Position numbers and translations under genes: made by a program. Below are positions 1-13,269 of a stretch of DNA of 64,000 nucleotides, one piece after another. Source of the stretch: Symsagittifera roscoffensis (Eukaryota > Xenacoelomorpha > Acoela > Convolutidae); assembly GCF_963678635.1 (NCBI RefSeq), contig NC_087068.1, positions 57,087,896-57,151,895 on the forward strand. The letters run 5' to 3'. The notes under the pieces were generated by a model. That model was not told the DNA's origin. It was given only the letters and a program-made list of their open reading frames with translations, and ran no database searches. Every line of letters begins with the position of its first letter. Positions within the stretch are counted from its first letter, which is position 1.

Positions 1-30
1 TGCAGCTCCGGTACTGCTCTCCTGGTTCTC

Positions 31-128
31 TCATTTCTCCTTGTCTTGACCTGTGGACGCTGCTGTTGGAGTCTCCTTATCTTTTTCTTTCTTCAGTTGT
101 TCTTCCTCCTCTGTGAAAGTGGGGTCCA
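31..128 (-). CDS. Possible terminal exon, K/E-rich C-terminus
   Basis: On the minus strand an AG acceptor at 130-129 is followed by 98 nt that read in phase 1 to a TGA at 33-31. The peptide begins after a split codon with DPTFTEEEEQLKKEKDKE and ends in a polar Lys/Glu/Thr-rich tail, typical of a disordered C-terminus. Base composition is richer in G+C than the neighbouring AT-rich DNA. The acceptor phase fits the phase-1 donor of the first-exon candidate at 3921-4008 on the same strand, so the two may belong to one gene, possibly with exons between. I do not recognise the family. The reverse frame is also open, so strand is not certain. Confidence 0.38.
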
Positions 129-519
129 CTTTCAGACACGAAATGTTATTACACACCAGGGCACACAACTTCCCCGGATGTTCCAACGCAACGTCCCTTC
201 TGTTGAAATGCCGAATCGTGTCCCTTGTGGCGCGCCAAAATGTGCGCGTAAATCTCCACAAATCGAATCATAAAAACATCGACTTTCAAACCGTTGAATT
301 ACAGAGCATTTTCTCAGCAAACATAACTCTGGAAATCCATAATTCAAACAATTTTCAAAACATATTTCATCATCGGTAACATTGGCCACAAAAACTGCAT
401 AACTCAAAGCAAGCTGCTAAAATGGCCAGTATTTGTCCTTGAGACAAAATGCTCTTTTTAAAGGTCAGCCTTAATCAAGGCTCAACCAAATTATAGCGAA
501 AAGACGGTTAAAATAGGTT

Positions 520-665
520 TAGAGGAGGGGGATTTGAACTTGGTTACGGAGCGTCCCATCAAGTTCGGGGCATATTTGAGTTCTAGAAAGGAAATGACCA
601 AGGCGGGATTCGAACCGGCGCCGAACCCGCCGGGATGCACACTGTATAAGCTCGGCTACTGTCCC
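520..665 (-). repeat. tRNA-derived SINE-like or tRNA-pseudogene segment
   Basis: Read on the minus strand, this stretch has an A-box-like TAGCCGAGC followed by a B-box GGTTCGAATCCCGCC near 593-607. A second B-box-like GTTCAAATCC lies about 60 nt further along. The GCCGAGC plus long spacing resembles a Ser/Leu-type tRNA head, but the acceptor arms do not pair, so this is not an intact tRNA. It is followed on the + strand by a (TATGCATTTA)-like simple repeat at about 666-705. Confidence 0.4.
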
Positions 666-1239
666 TATATGCATTTACATTTATATGCATTTATATGCAT
701 TTATACTCTCGCTTACATTTGCGCTGCAACACACCCAAATACAAAGTTCCTCTCCCTTTTTAATGGTCAAAACAATAGTTGAAATAAACCTGATTTTGAC
801 CATTTTTTGTTCTACAAGAAGATTTCGGAAAGTGTTCTTCGAATAAAAAAACTAATGTTTTTTTAGATGTCTAACAAAATTTGGAAAAAAAGTAAATTTT
901 GTTGATCCCCGTGTACAACGAAATGCGATGATTTGTCACGATGTTTAAAATTCCCAAAAAATTTTCTTTCTACAGCGTTTAAACTGAATTTTTAAAAAAG
1001 GATAATGAAACACGTGTCAATAATAAACTGCTGAAAACCAGGTTCAACTTCCAAAACGCAAAACATATAAACTCATACATCTAGTCTATGAAAAAATCTC
1101 AGGCATAAGAATTGTTGGCGTAGGTTTTCGTTGTTTTGACAAAAGTATCGCTGACTAATTACACAGAGACGAAGCGGAGCCTTGCATCACTTGCGCTACA
1201 ACAAAAATCTAAAAAACAGAAGTCTGAAAAATTGAAAAA

Positions 1240-2200
1240 AAATGTCTACTAAAATTTATGTTTTCGTAAGTTTCTGAACCTAATCATTTAATGCAAAGAT
1301 TCCAAAGTTTGAATTATACTTCAGCAACAAAAAAATCGAAACCGACAACCTGTGACCAGATAAAAGTTGAGCCGAAAAAAAAGGTTTTGGAAAAAAATCG
1401 TAAACATTTTAATTCTTCTCTGAAGCTACAAGGAAGAACACATGTACCTATAACTTCAATGAGAGTTGCTTACAGAATAAGAAAAAGCCAAGATAACACA
1501 ATTAAGCCGACAATTTTGAGCAGACACAAGTTCAGCAGAAAAAAAGACAATTTTTTAAAAAATAGTTAAAAAATTGTCTACTAAAATGTATGTTTTCGTA
1601 AGTCTCTGTAGCTAATCAGTTAATGCAAAGATTCCAATGTTTGAATAATACTTCAGCAACAAAAAAATGGAAACCGACAACCTGTGACCAGATAAAAGTT
1701 GAGCCGAAAAAAAAGGTTTTGGAAAAAAATCTTAAACATTTTAATTCTTCCCTGAAGCTACAAGGAAGAACACATGTACCTATAACTTCAATGAGGGTTG
1801 CTTAGAGAATAAGAAAAAGCCAAGATAACACAATTAAGCCGACAACTTTGAGCAGACACAATTTCAGTAGAAAAAAAAGACAATTTTGTAAAAAAAAAAT
1901 TAAAAATTTCAAGTTCCCCTGAAACTACATTAGGCAACGCTTGCACCTGTAAGTTCATTAAATTGTGCTTACAGAACGAGAGAAATCTGTGATGAGAGAA
2001 CTTAGTTGACAATCGTGCATTGAAAAACACTTGCTCTTACAACTACAACGAAAGTTGCTTACAGCACGCTTAAATTTTGCGATTTAGCAACTAAGCTGAA
2101 AAATCTTGATAAGACAAACGAAAGTCCGACAGACAATTAATTCAAGTTTTACCCGAGAAAAATTGGAAAAGAAGTTTCCATTAAAATTTTGAGCCATAGA
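1240..2200. repeat. 332-bp tandem duplication with degenerate third copy
   Basis: Two nearly identical units start near 1241 and 1573; the marker ATGCAAAGATTCCAA is at 1291 and 1623, a period of 332 bp. A diverged partial third copy runs from about 1900 to 2200 and keeps the CTGAAACTACA and TGCTTACAGAA blocks. The units happen to contain open frames of 92 and 60 codons, but these are Lys-rich, end differently and show no domain, so I do not call genes. Between 146 and 1240, apart from the SINE-like segment, I see only AT-rich DNA. Confidence 0.75.
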
Positions 2201-2708
2201 GCGATAAAATTGTTCGATTTTTCAACTTTTATATTTTAAATGACCTGATTTATTCAAATTAAAAATAATCAGTTTTTGCCGTTAAGCCGATGCAAAATAA
2301 ATTCACTGAATTGGCAAAACATTTAGGCCGAATAAAACTTCTAAGCGTCAATAAAAATTACGAAAAAGTTACAAAAAACATACCAGTCATGGTGAGCAAA
2401 TCTACAAACTACAGCAGCGAAACTTGAAAATACAACAAAAACTGCTTGCAGCGCAAACAAACCAGGGCGTGGCAACTGATCCGACAAATCATAAGTCGGC
2501 AAACATCAGTCAGACTTTTTAAACTTTCAATCTTCAAAAAAATCAATTTCATACACTGAAAAAAAGTGCGGCTGGGACTGGAACCCCAGAACCCCATGCA
2601 ATAGGTCGCAAAGGCAAAGTCATTACTTCCAGACTAAGTAGGAAAAAGTTTAGTTCCCGATAAGAAGACTTGCTTTCACAAATGTATTTAAAAGAAAGAT
2701 TTGTGTAG

Positions 2709-2887
2709 CGTTCTGCCTGGGCATAGCGGTGTTTCTGATGACGGGACTGCCCCTGGGAACTGACATGGGGTGGAGTCAGATTCTGGCCTGGGTCGCTTTC
2801 ATCTTCGCCTGTCTCATTCTTCCTGCCGGATGCACACAGATAGACGAGGACGGAAAAGAGGTCACCGATGTCAACGAGGATAAATAA
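2709..2887 (+). CDS. Possible 3' terminal exon of a membrane protein
   Basis: A TAG acceptor at 2706-2708 is followed by 179 nt open in phase 1 to a TAA at 2885-2887. The encoded 58 residues start FCLGIAVFLMTGLPLGTDMG, giving one hydrophobic segment. A short linker and a second hydrophobic segment (ILAWVAFIFACLILPAG) follow, then an acidic tail ending VTDVNEDK. This is the look of the last two helices and cytosolic tail of a multi-pass protein. A canonical AATAAA lies at 3098-3103, about 210 nt downstream. Upstream exons are not found and may lie left of the window. The family is not recognised. Confidence 0.5.
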
Positions 2888-3097
2888 CTGCACCCGAACC
2901 GACAATGATAACTAACTATAGAGCTGTTTCCTATACTAACTTTTTTTTGTATAATCAACTACTATTAACCATCGTAATTGTATGCATTTAATCGATCTAT
3001 TGTGCATTTTATATATTGAAGTGAATCGTTCAGCGGGGACAAATTGGTTCGAAAGAAATTTTTTTTTAAAATGTATGCAGAAAAAATGCTCGGTTCA

Positions 3098-3103
3098 AAT
3101 AAA
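3098..3103 (+). promoter_or_regulatory. Polyadenylation signal AATAAA
   Basis: An AATAAA hexamer lies about 210 nt after the stop codon of the 2709-2887 exon. It is a plausible poly(A) signal for that transcript, although AT-rich DNA gives such hexamers by chance. Confidence 0.35.
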
Positions 3104-3920
3104 GTTTTAGCTTAGTTAGTTTTATGCACGTTGAACGGACACTTTTTTAAAAATATATCAAAAAAGCGTTCGGTACAGAACGGTATTAAAATTACAAAGC
3201 GCCTCTTCTTTCTTAATTAATATTATTTAACTGCCACAATTGATATTTCAAACTTATTCAACTACTTTCAAAAGTGAACAGGACTCACGTGTACAGTGTG
3301 CTTGCAATAAGCCGAAGAAGCAGCGAACAGATGTAGCAATCAACCGAAAATTAAGAAAAAACAATCAATCAAAAAATTAACATTAAACCGGCTCTATATT
3401 TTACTTTTTCTGCAAAAGAGTTATATTTTTTGATGTTTAAATATAACGAGTTATTGGAAAAATCTGAAAAGTATTCATAGAAAAATTGATCTCAATTACA
3501 AATTTTCAAAGGAACCTTACAAACTCTATCAATATATTAATGGACAGATAGTGCTCAACTTGGCACTAAGAAACATCACAACTTTGATGAAACTTCGGTC
3601 CATGACTACATTTTGAAATTCAGTTTACAGTCACATTGATTTTTGAACTACTACCCAAAATCATGGAATGATAGTTTTTGGTACCAGCGAATCGGAAACC
3701 CACTTAGAACACCCACAGTTGCGTTTTATTATTCTTAAATTGACCTCTGCTTCTTTCTCCTCTTTTGTAGAAGTGATCTTAAGACGCTCAAGTTAAAACG
3801 CAAATAAACCAAATTGAGCGCCATTAACTTTTTTGGATTTTATTCGAAAGTTTTTGTGTTCTTTTCGTTTTTTGGACTTATCTCAATTGACATATGAAAA
3901 TAAAAGATCGACTTTCTCAC

Positions 3921-4008
3921 CTGGTTTGAAGATAACATCAGTCGGAGTGTCTGCTAAAATTCTCTGCATAGAAAATGCCAGGATATTCCCTTCATTGTTT
4001 TCTGTCAT
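3921..4008 (-). CDS. Possible first coding exon, phase-1 donor
   Basis: On the minus strand an ATG at 4008 opens 29 codons (beginning MTENNEGNILAFSMQ, later LADTPTDVIFKP) and runs into a near-perfect donor CCAG|GTGAGA at 3921/3920. Composition is less AT-rich than the flanks. The phase matches the acceptor of the terminal exon candidate at 31-128, so they could be parts of one gene of about 4 kb. The protein family is not recognised. Confidence 0.4.
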
Positions 4009-4014
4009 TCTGTC

Positions 4015-4990
4015 AGATTTTAAAACTTAAACGCGAACAACCTTGAATTAATTCTTAATTTAGAAACTGAAAGAAGTTTTTGTGTGTTTTGACAAATTTG
4101 AGCGTTTTTGATTTGATAGCCGATTTTTGTGAAATTTGTGAAATAATAAATGGGAAGGTGCTTTTGTTGTGACTTGATCTGAAATTTGATTTATTTGACA
4201 AACTCAATTCTTACTGCTAATTTTGAGGGGATTAGGAAGCCTGAAAATGATGGTATCAGTTAACTACTCCTAATCCACCTAGTTAACTAGTTGATATGAA
4301 TGGAATCAGAACTAAGCCCCCAATTTAGATTTTCCATCACATTTAGACCGTATCAGAATTAAAATTGACTGGAAATATTTACCGAAATCACCATTAAGTT
4401 TGAATTAACTCATTTCATAGCAATCCATCTCCGTTCTCTTGGGAATGAAATCGTCCCCACCTCAGTAACAATTTTCAGAAGCCCTATTTTGGAGAAAAGT
4501 GCGAGGATCAACCGTCGAACCCACCCCCTACTCGATTTACATGAAGAGGGCGGGGTCGTGGGGGAGAAGCTAAGATTTTTCAGCAACTTAGTTCAAGGCC
4601 AACATTAATATTAATCTGATTTTTTAAAAAAGAAATCCAAAAACAACGGGTTTTTCTTTTAATTTTAAAATTAATTAGATCACCATTAATGTTGTCCTCT
4701 CGAACATATTATCTGATAAAACTCAAATTTTCTGACGGTGAAATTTTTTTGGTAATGTTGATGAAAAGATCGTTCCAAGAGCCCAATTTTAGTGAAAAGT
4801 AAGTATAACAGAGGAATCTTAATTAAACAATTTCAACATAAACAAATGCTCAACAGTACATGAAGATATCTGCGATGGAAATAAAATATATCCAAGTTTT
4901 TTTGAAGAAGCTTACAACAATTAGACAGAAAGAATCTTTGGGGAGTTTATAATATGATATATAGGGACGATAAACGAATGAAGCGAGTTT
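4015..4990. other. AT-rich intergenic stretch
   Basis: Between the first-exon candidate and the RBM12-like 3' end there is AT-rich DNA with no convincing ORF. One short G+C-richer patch (about 4430-4570, with GGGCGGGGTCGTGGGGG) has no coding sign. Confidence 0.5.
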
Positions 4991-4996
4991 GAGAGT

Positions 4997-5002
4997 TTTA
5001 TT
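4997..5002 (-). promoter_or_regulatory. Poly(A) signal of the RBM12-like gene
   Basis: On the minus strand an AATAAA lies about 80 nt after the TAA stop at 5085-5083 of the RBM12-like gene, a usual distance for a 3' end signal. Confidence 0.6.
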
Positions 5003-5082
5003 AGGATTCACTTATTCAAAGGTCAAATTTAAGCCACTTCTTTGAAATTCTTGTCCTTTTAAGGAAGGCAACTTCAGATGGT

Positions 5083-8000
5083 TTACATGACCGGGGTAAT
5101 CAGAATCTTCCTTCCTCCTAGAAACTGGCCCTGGCGATGCTTCAAAGCTTCCAGCCCTAGTTGCCGGTTGTTGAAGGAAAGATTCGCGGTACATGCACGT
5201 GTGATTGAATCATTGCTTATCTTCAACATATCTCCATTCGGTTTGAACTCCTTGAAAAAATCCAGAATATCAGCTGGACGAACGTCAATCGGCAGTCCCG
5301 AAAGCCGAAGAGTAATGGGGTCGAACCCGAGAGTCGATTTAGAATCGTTTGCAGAATTAGACGATGAAGCTGCTGAGTTGGTTTTGGGTGTGGGAGTCGG
5401 TGGTTGGAACGGGCTTTGAATCTGACCAAATGACGTAATGAGTTGAATAAGTTGAGCTCCAGTTACAGCTCGAAGAGATATTTTATTGGGTCCTAGGAAC
5501 GTCTGATCGAACTCAGATGCCGCTTTGCACTCGATCACATTTGCTAACAAAACAATAGCTTCGGCAACTCTACCTTGCTCATTCGTTTTAATCGTGATTC
5601 GGTTATCTCGCACCGACAGTGACTGCATGAGTTGTATCAAGTCACTTTTAATCACAGTCAAGGGTAGATTAGTTATATGAACCCCAAACTCGGGTTTCTT
5701 GGTAATAGCGCCAATTGGAGGCAGGGGCGGGCCTGACTTTTTCGCCGGTGCAGTCGGCTTTTCCTCTGCTTCAGCTGCAGCAGTAGTAGCTTCGGCAGGC
5801 ACTGGTACAGGGGTTTGATTTTGACTGGGAGTAGCTGCAGTTTTAGCAGCTGGTGTCAGCGAACTATTGGAGGAGCTTCCTTTCTTCTTGAAATCAGCAA
5901 TCATTTTCTCCATATCCGCTTTTCGCTTGGGTTCCACTTTTACCTGGTTGTCCGCAATTTTCAAGCCCGTTTTCAAAGTACAAAACTGCGCATCCATCGA
6001 GTTCTGCATTTGGACAAAGGCGGTTGAAACTGCACGCATGAAAGTGACGCTTACAATCTTACAAGGCCGCAGGAGTTCTTGTAGTTGCTTAGCTTCGCAT
6101 CCCTTTGGGATTCCGGATACCATTGCGATTACGTAATCATTACTTAATTCTTCCATGTCAGCCAATGCGATTGGACGCAATTGAGCCAATGGGAATCGAG
6201 AAACGACGTCAACTATAGGACACGTCTCCACTTTAATCTTTTGACTCATGAAAAAACTGTCATTCTTACATAGAGCCTTTTCGCGATCACTAGACGTCTG
6301 CAAAATCACAATTGCCTCCCGCTTGTCGGAGAACAAAGCGACTCCATTCTTCCGAATGTGAACGTCCACAAGCAAGTTTTCCAAATCTGTCGCCAAAATA
6401 CGAGGCGGCAAATCGGACACTTTAACTATGCAGTCTTGCAAATTTCGCTCTTCGCAATTCGGTTTTGTTTCAGAAGCACTTTCAGCTTCGGGTTCCGACG
6501 TGTTTTTGTCACTCGCAGTCTGATTATCGCTTTCAGTGACCTCAGTTGAGCTTGCAGATTTGTTAACACTTGCGACCGAAGGCGAAGGCTGGATGTTGTT
6601 GGTTCCTTGCTTGAAATCATCTTCACTTATTTTACACACTATCACATCAACGTTGCAAAACTTCTTCTTTTCCAGTTCCAAGAAATGAGACTCCGGGTTC
6701 TCGCAGGTCATGAGGAACGCCTCCGAAGTGAATCCTCCCGGATCCCTCTTTAGTACAATATGAGACTCAAAAGAAACAAACAGAAAGTTTCTCACACTTT
6801 CAAGGCTGATACAAAGAGGCTTTTTGAACAAAAATTTATAAAACTGAACCGGGTAAGCTGATCTTTTGCAGCTGCGTCCCAAGCTATCTCCGCCTTCACG
6901 ACCAGATCCGCTACTTTTTTCTACAACAGTTGGCGGCTTCTTCTCTGGTTGTGATTTGTACTGCTTGTATATTCTAGAATATTCCGAGCTCTCAATTGCA
7001 AGGATCCGCATTGGATGATCTTGCAGCTTCTGATTGTTCATTCTCAAAGCTGTTACTTGCTCTTTATCTTTATCAAACTCAACATACGCTTTTGTAGCGT
7101 CATTGGGGTCAAATACTACGTGCATGACTTTAAGTTTCTTGAAGAACTCTCGAATGTCGCGTTTGTCGAATTTTCCCGCGGGTAGAGCCATTACCTCTAT
7201 ACATACATCCTCGGGACACTGCTTCGATTTCGATTCGCCGTCTTTTCCATCTCGTTTCGTATCGTCGGCCGAGTCGATACTTCTCGGAATTGATCGCCTT
7301 CGACTGCTTCGCGATTCGCTTTTCTCTCTCGGCTCTCGCGCGCTGCTCGGGGATCGATTGCTCTTCGAGTTCGAAATTTGCGCCGAAGATGCCACGCGAT
7401 TTTGATGATCTTTTATCCTCTGATAAGCTTGACTGTCTGTCAATTTTACAATCTCCACTTTTCTGCCAAACAGATTTCGCAAAGGTGTTGCGCAATATCT
7501 CTCAGAGTCTTTTCTACATGGCGCTCTAACATACGCGGAAATTGAATCCAAAGATGCCGCATCATCGGAATATTCGACGTAAATATCATCAACTTGTAGT
7601 TTTTCCCCGTTTAGAACATGAGTCATAATATCATCGTTGTTAACGTTATGAGGCAGGCCAGAAATACGAATAAACTCTCCCTTGTAGCTGTTGCCTTTAA
7701 GTGACACGTAGATTTCGCGGTTCATTTCAGTTTGGAACTCTTTATAGGCCGCGTCGAAAACGTCTTTACTGGAAGTCGAGATTCGTACAGTTTCATTTAA
7801 AAACCGTTTGCCATGAAGCTGCATACACTTATCTGCCCCTCGCTCGTCCTCGAAGCGAAGATAAACAACACAGTGATTTTTCTTCGCAATAATAATCGGC
7901 TTCATATTCGTTTTACAGTGACTGCTAGACAAGAAATCTCTGATATCTGAATCGGTCACATCGATCGAAACTTTTTCCATTACACAGTAAAAGTGACTCT

Positions 8001-9479
8001 TTTGCACTTTGCTGGGCGGAGGCGATACTGATGACCTTGAATCCGAAGTATGTGGTCTTTTGTTACTACTTCGGTCACGTGAATTCGACCTTCGCCTTCG
8101 TGGTTTCTCTTCATCGTCACGTGTGTCATTGGACTTGCTTGAATTCTCATCTCTGGACGACCATTTGGATCCAGAAGAGTTTCGATCTGCAGCCGCGACG
8201 ACATCAGGCATCGAGCGCGAGTTTCGATCCCGATCTATTCGCTCGAATGAACTCCGATCGCCCAATTTCCGCTCATTATCTCTCGCGAAATCAGGAGGCG
8301 GATCTGCAACTTTACTCACTACAGAAGTCGCAACTGTTCCCGCACTTTGTGGCCTTATAAAGCCAGGAGCAACCGCTGGCATACGAGCAAGATTAGTCAT
8401 TGGACCAAACATTCCAAAGTTTTGACCAGGAGCCGGTTGAGCATTTGGAGCCGCTGGTTTCAGCTGGATATTAAAGTTTGTACTTCCATCACTGCTGGTA
8501 GGCAATCCTTGGACAATTCCTTGATTTGAGCTGGCTTGGGAAACCGGAGGTCTCTGGAAAGGCAAGCGCGGGCGGAAATTTGCATTAATGTTGATTTGAT
8601 TTTGGCCAGGCGTCTGTTGATTTTGGACATTCATGGGTCCTTGCGTCATCTGAGGCTGTTGCTGCATGGGCACATTGGGTCTAGCAGATCCCCGCACTAT
8701 GTCAAAAGCTCCTGGCCTCGCTGGTCTAGCTTGAGGCGTTGTGGTGATTTGAGGTCTGAACCCCGCATTACCATCCATTTGACTTCTAACAACGGGAAAT
8801 CGACCCCTTGGCTCAAACGCCCCTCGAGGTCTGAAGCCAGCATTGGCTGGACGAATTCCTTGCGGTTGCATTTGATTCAGAGCTGGTGTATTCTGCTGGC
8901 CTCCCCCGCCTTGCATGTGATTCGGAACCATCGGTCGCTGCGCTGGGAACCTTTGGTTGGCAAACTGCGGTTGTCGGGGATTGAACACATTCGCTGCTGA
9001 TGGCGGAGCCGAGAGTCTATTCTGTTGGTTCTGCCCATTTATCACTGAGTTATTGGGCTGCATTTGAATCGGCAATTGGTTCGGCTGCAAACCACTCGGA
9101 GCCGAAGATGGAGGCTGAAATCGGTTTTGAGGCACAATTTGTTGTTGTTGTACCTGCTGTGCCTGAGGGGTTTGTTGTTGTTGTTGTACTGGCATTTGTT
9201 GATGCTGCTGTTGTTGGGGAATAAATTGGGACGCAGGCGTAGCCGTAAACGCGTTGTTGAAACTAGCTGCTTGGACAATCGCAGCACCATTTCGTAGTTC
9301 GTCAATCTTAGCTTGCATTTCGTGTTTGCTACTCAAGTAAAGGGTAACAGGCGATCCCGAGAGATCTTTTCCATTTTGAAGCATGGCCATCCGTCCGTCT
9401 TCGTCCGAGGCAAAGGTGATGAATGCCTCCCCGTTGTCTCCTCCAATGATGTGCACTCCCCCATCCGGGATACTTAGGC
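5083..9479 (-). CDS. RBM12-like: RBM12-family RNA-binding protein, exon 2 (multi-RRM)
   Basis: This exon starts after an AG acceptor at 9481-9480 in phase 1 and ends at TAA 5085-5083. With exon 1 it gives about 1584 residues, much longer than human RBM12 (about 930). It begins with the second half of RRM1 (LSIPDGGVHIIGGDNGEAF), which fits the RBM12 family closely. A P/Q/N-rich region with polyQ follows (about 180-490), then an SR/RD-rich segment (about 515-612). Further RRM-like folds lie near 615-690, 717-800, 876-960, 993-1070 (degenerate), 1136-1210, 1233-1310, 1382-1460 and the terminal one, 1507-1582. RRM signatures such as IRISGLP, VHITNLP and LRLSGLP are visible. The protein is presumably nuclear and binds RNA in processing complexes; this is known of RRM/SR proteins, not shown here. 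An ATG at 9504 lies in the intron and is not the true start. Confidence 0.9.
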
Positions 9480-12400
9480 CTAAATCATTAAATAGCGCCT
9501 CCATTACGGAATGAATTTTAAAAATGACAAATTTTCGAGATAGTCAGTTTAAACTTCAATTAGTCAATTTCGCCTTTAACCTATGAAACGATTTTTAGCA
9601 GCATTGAGAAAGACCAGTGCGCAACGAGGCTTTCAATTTTTACGGCGTATCTTTTTTCACATCTTAGCTAAAGAGCTACATGCAGTTATTTCGTTGTTTT
9701 TCAGCAAGCACAGATCACTATGGCCCTTGTAGCATGTATTTTGAAAGTTAGAAGCATACACACTATCATTTACTTCACACACACACAGGTAATCCACCGA
9801 GACCTTCAGATTAGGTTGATTATACGACCGCGAGTTTAGAAGTTAAATTGTTCCAAGATATATCATGTCTTATCAAAGTTAACATTCTTAATTTAAATGA
9901 AACTAAGTGCCACCAGATTTGGTTCAATTTCAATTTGTCTGGTGTTTCTCTTATACAGTCAATGGACATAGAAGTTTTCACTAAGCAAATGAAAGATTTT
10001 AATCTTACATTTTTCGTCGTTTTCTTTCTGCAGCTATTTAAAATTAAGGGCTGAAATTTTGACGGGTGCTAGATGCAACTATATGGACTGAGCTAGTTCC
10101 TTCAAAGTTTGAAAAATTATGTTGTAAAGTCGTGAAATAGCCAGTATATCACAATTAGCTTCACAAGTGTTCTTGCTGTAGAAACGTCCTCGGAAAAAAC
10201 AATGCATTTGAATGTGTGGGCTCAAATTAAGTCTTTGGGAAGTTGATGAGATTGGCTCGCTCTTTATGCCGAAGAAAAATTACAGACAAAAAAAATTGTA
10301 AGAGTTACTTGAACCAGCATTAAAAAAACACCGTAACGTGTATGATTAACTTTGCGCCGATGATCGATATAAAAAGGTAACAAAAGAATTGTTCCAGCAA
10401 AGATTTCGAAAAAAAACAACTGCTCTGATACATGCCTATGGTTCTCATAAGCAGTTATAATGTCTTTAAACTTTGGTCAAATTTTTGGTATGAGCGCCCC
10501 GGAGATTTTAATGTCTTTATCGTTAAAACAGATACGACAATTGTTTGATGCCGGTCCAAGTATTTTTTTTTTCAGTTTATTTGGTTCTCGTTTTTCCGCG
10601 GTATAAAGAGTATGACACGCTTCCCAAAAAAAATAATTTAAGCCAATAATTTCATTTTCGTCGAATTGTTGGCGAGGATGTTTTCACAGAAAGAACACCT
10701 GAAACTAATTACGATTTCACATTTTGACCATTATTTGAAAAAGTTACAAAAAGCCGAAAGGTTCCAGGATGTGACTTAGTTTTTTATCTGATTTTAAATT
10801 TGTACTGGTTGCATTAACCCACTTTTTTTCAAACTCACTGATTGCTATTAAAGTGATTGCTTTTAAGATAAACTTTTCTTCTTCAACTTCACGACAGAAA
10901 ACTTAAACTGAGTTTTTGTGTAGTATTTGTTTGGTTAAACTTTTGCAAAAACAATTTCGTTGACTTGAGCGCATTTGATTTCCGATTTTTTCAAAAAGGA
11001 GCGAAGTCAGAACAGATCACCCACTCTTAGAAGCAGCAGTGTACCACAATTCCATTATTCTTTTTATCCTCGTCTGGTATTTTTGACGGAACATTGAGTG
11101 TCATGAGAATTTAACTATCATTTTGGTTTGTATTCCTGTTTTGGTTTTTTATTTTGGTTTTATGGGGAATGATTTAGTGGATTAGGTGTGTTCATTAACT
11201 ATTTAATAAAAGTTTATGGTTCTATTCCGCCGTTTTTTGTTTTTCAGTACGAAACTTTTGAATAGCGAACATAGTGTTTAAGAGTCGAACTTTTTTTTTT
11301 ATTTTTCAACAAATTGATATTTTTGTATGAGAAAAAATCGTGTCAAACGTCTCTAGCTTTTAACTCTCGAAATTTTAAGGTTTTCGTTTAGATTTTCTCT
11401 TATTACACCAAAAACGAAAAACGACGCAATTTGAAACAGAAAAATATATTTTTATAGTGTTTTTTAATATTTTCAGGACATTTTGAGCTACTTGCAATCC
11501 TAGTTTTCGATATCCTTCTGGTATTTTCTATTTTTCTAGCAGACAATTGGGTGTCACGAGAAATTAACTATCAAATTGGTTTTATTCCTGTGCGTTTTAA
11601 TGTAAGTTTCGATGCTTATCGCTTAGCCTATTTTTCGATTTCTAACGAGAAAGAACCGAGACTAAGTACTTGAAATCGGCTGTCGTTTTTCAAGAAATAA
11701 GTCGTCTCAATGATTCAAAATTAAATATTTTTCCAATTACTGACAATCGTGTGATATTTTTATGCAAATTATTTGCTGACATGCAGCAATTGATATGCCC
11801 AATGAAAACTATTAAACGTTTTGGACCAATTGAACAGTCTCTCCCCTAAATCAAAGGAGAGAATTCACTTGGTCAGAAGTAATATTTTTCAGCCAATCAG
11901 ATTTGAGCATAGTACATGCGGTCCTTATTACTTGAGTTTGCCATTTATTGTTTGGAAGGAGATTGTTCACTTGATCAGTTTAGGTGGGAGATTGTTCATA
12001 TGGGTTAAATTAGTATTTTGAGAGCTGAAATTTTCCAAATCTTTTATTTTTTAAGCTGTATTTGGTTGATACAAAAAGACATTAGCTTTTAAACAATGAA
12101 ACTAATTTATTTAAGTGTTACTCCGAAAACTGATATTATCCAAATGACAAAATTAATCAGTATTGCTAAAAATATCCAAGTAGATAATATTCGCAGGTAT
12201 CAACGTTTTGGTATCAACGATTCATCTTAATACTCAATCATCAGTGTAATTAATCTACTACTTAAGTTTTACAGTCTACATTTATCGGAACGGAAATTGG
12301 ATACATATTTCTCAGTTAAATCAAAACATATTGCTTTCTCATTAATTCAATTGTCTAATTTGACAATTTTTCAGTTTCTTTTACTAAATTTCTGATGTAT

Positions 12401-13269
12401 TTACACAAAAATCTTCATCCAATCTTCATCAGGAACAGCTCACTTGAATTTGAAGAATGAAAGAAATACTATCCAAAATGTTCTCTAAAACGTTTTCTTC
12501 AAATTTAGTAAACTATTGCATGTATTTGGACATGAAGCAGCGCTAATTGTATTCCGTCTATATTTTTCCTATTTAGTAGAACCAACGAATTGAAGGCATC
12601 TGAGAGGCCAATACAAAGGAAATGTAGCCCAAAAATTGCAATCCAGTTATGCTTTGAAAGGAGCTAAAAAAAACTCCGTTGATTAATTAAAATCTTTATT
12701 GTCAACAAAAAAGAAATTTTTTCACAGGAGAAACCGTGTTTGGTAATGTTGATTACAATGGTGTAAAACATTATTTTAGTCTTCGTGATTCTCAGTATTT
12801 TCAGGATGAATTTTTTGTAGTTTCGTCGACACTGGATAACGTTTTGAGTACAGAATTACGCTTTTTCCCATAGATCTCATAGATATCTGATAGCCGGCCT
12901 TTTGATAGGCGGAAAGCAAAAATACTGGAAAACTAAATTGAAAAAAATTGAATTGAAGTATACGATTGAACTTGCGCATAACCCTATTTTTCTTCAATTT
13001 CTCTGGAAAAAAAAAGAAAAAGCTGTTTGGTGGAACGATGTTAATTTGGTTCTAAGTTGGAAGTTTTCAACCAATCAGAATCGAGCTTTTACATGCAGCG
13101 CTTAGCAAATTTAATGCAAATTAAATGCTGGGGTGAAAGATCTTAACTTGGTCTGCGGGGGAGGATGTTAAGTTGATACGAAAAAAACAACAACTGAAAC
13201 CTAGTAGAAAAAAATAGAAGTGTGTAGTCAGGCAAAACGCAAGCTTTTAAACTTATTTGACACTTCATG

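Noticed and set aside
593-660. Intact tRNA gene
   Set aside because: A- and B-box-like words are present but the acceptor and anticodon arms do not pair.
1291-1805. Two similar Lys-rich frames of 92 and 60 codons
   Set aside because: They come from a duplicated non-coding unit, differ in length, and have no domain or initiation context.
9502-9504. ATG at 9504 as start of a complete 1473-residue protein
   Set aside because: The first nine codons lie before a splice acceptor; only joining to the 24828 donor restores a full RRM1 of RBM12 type.
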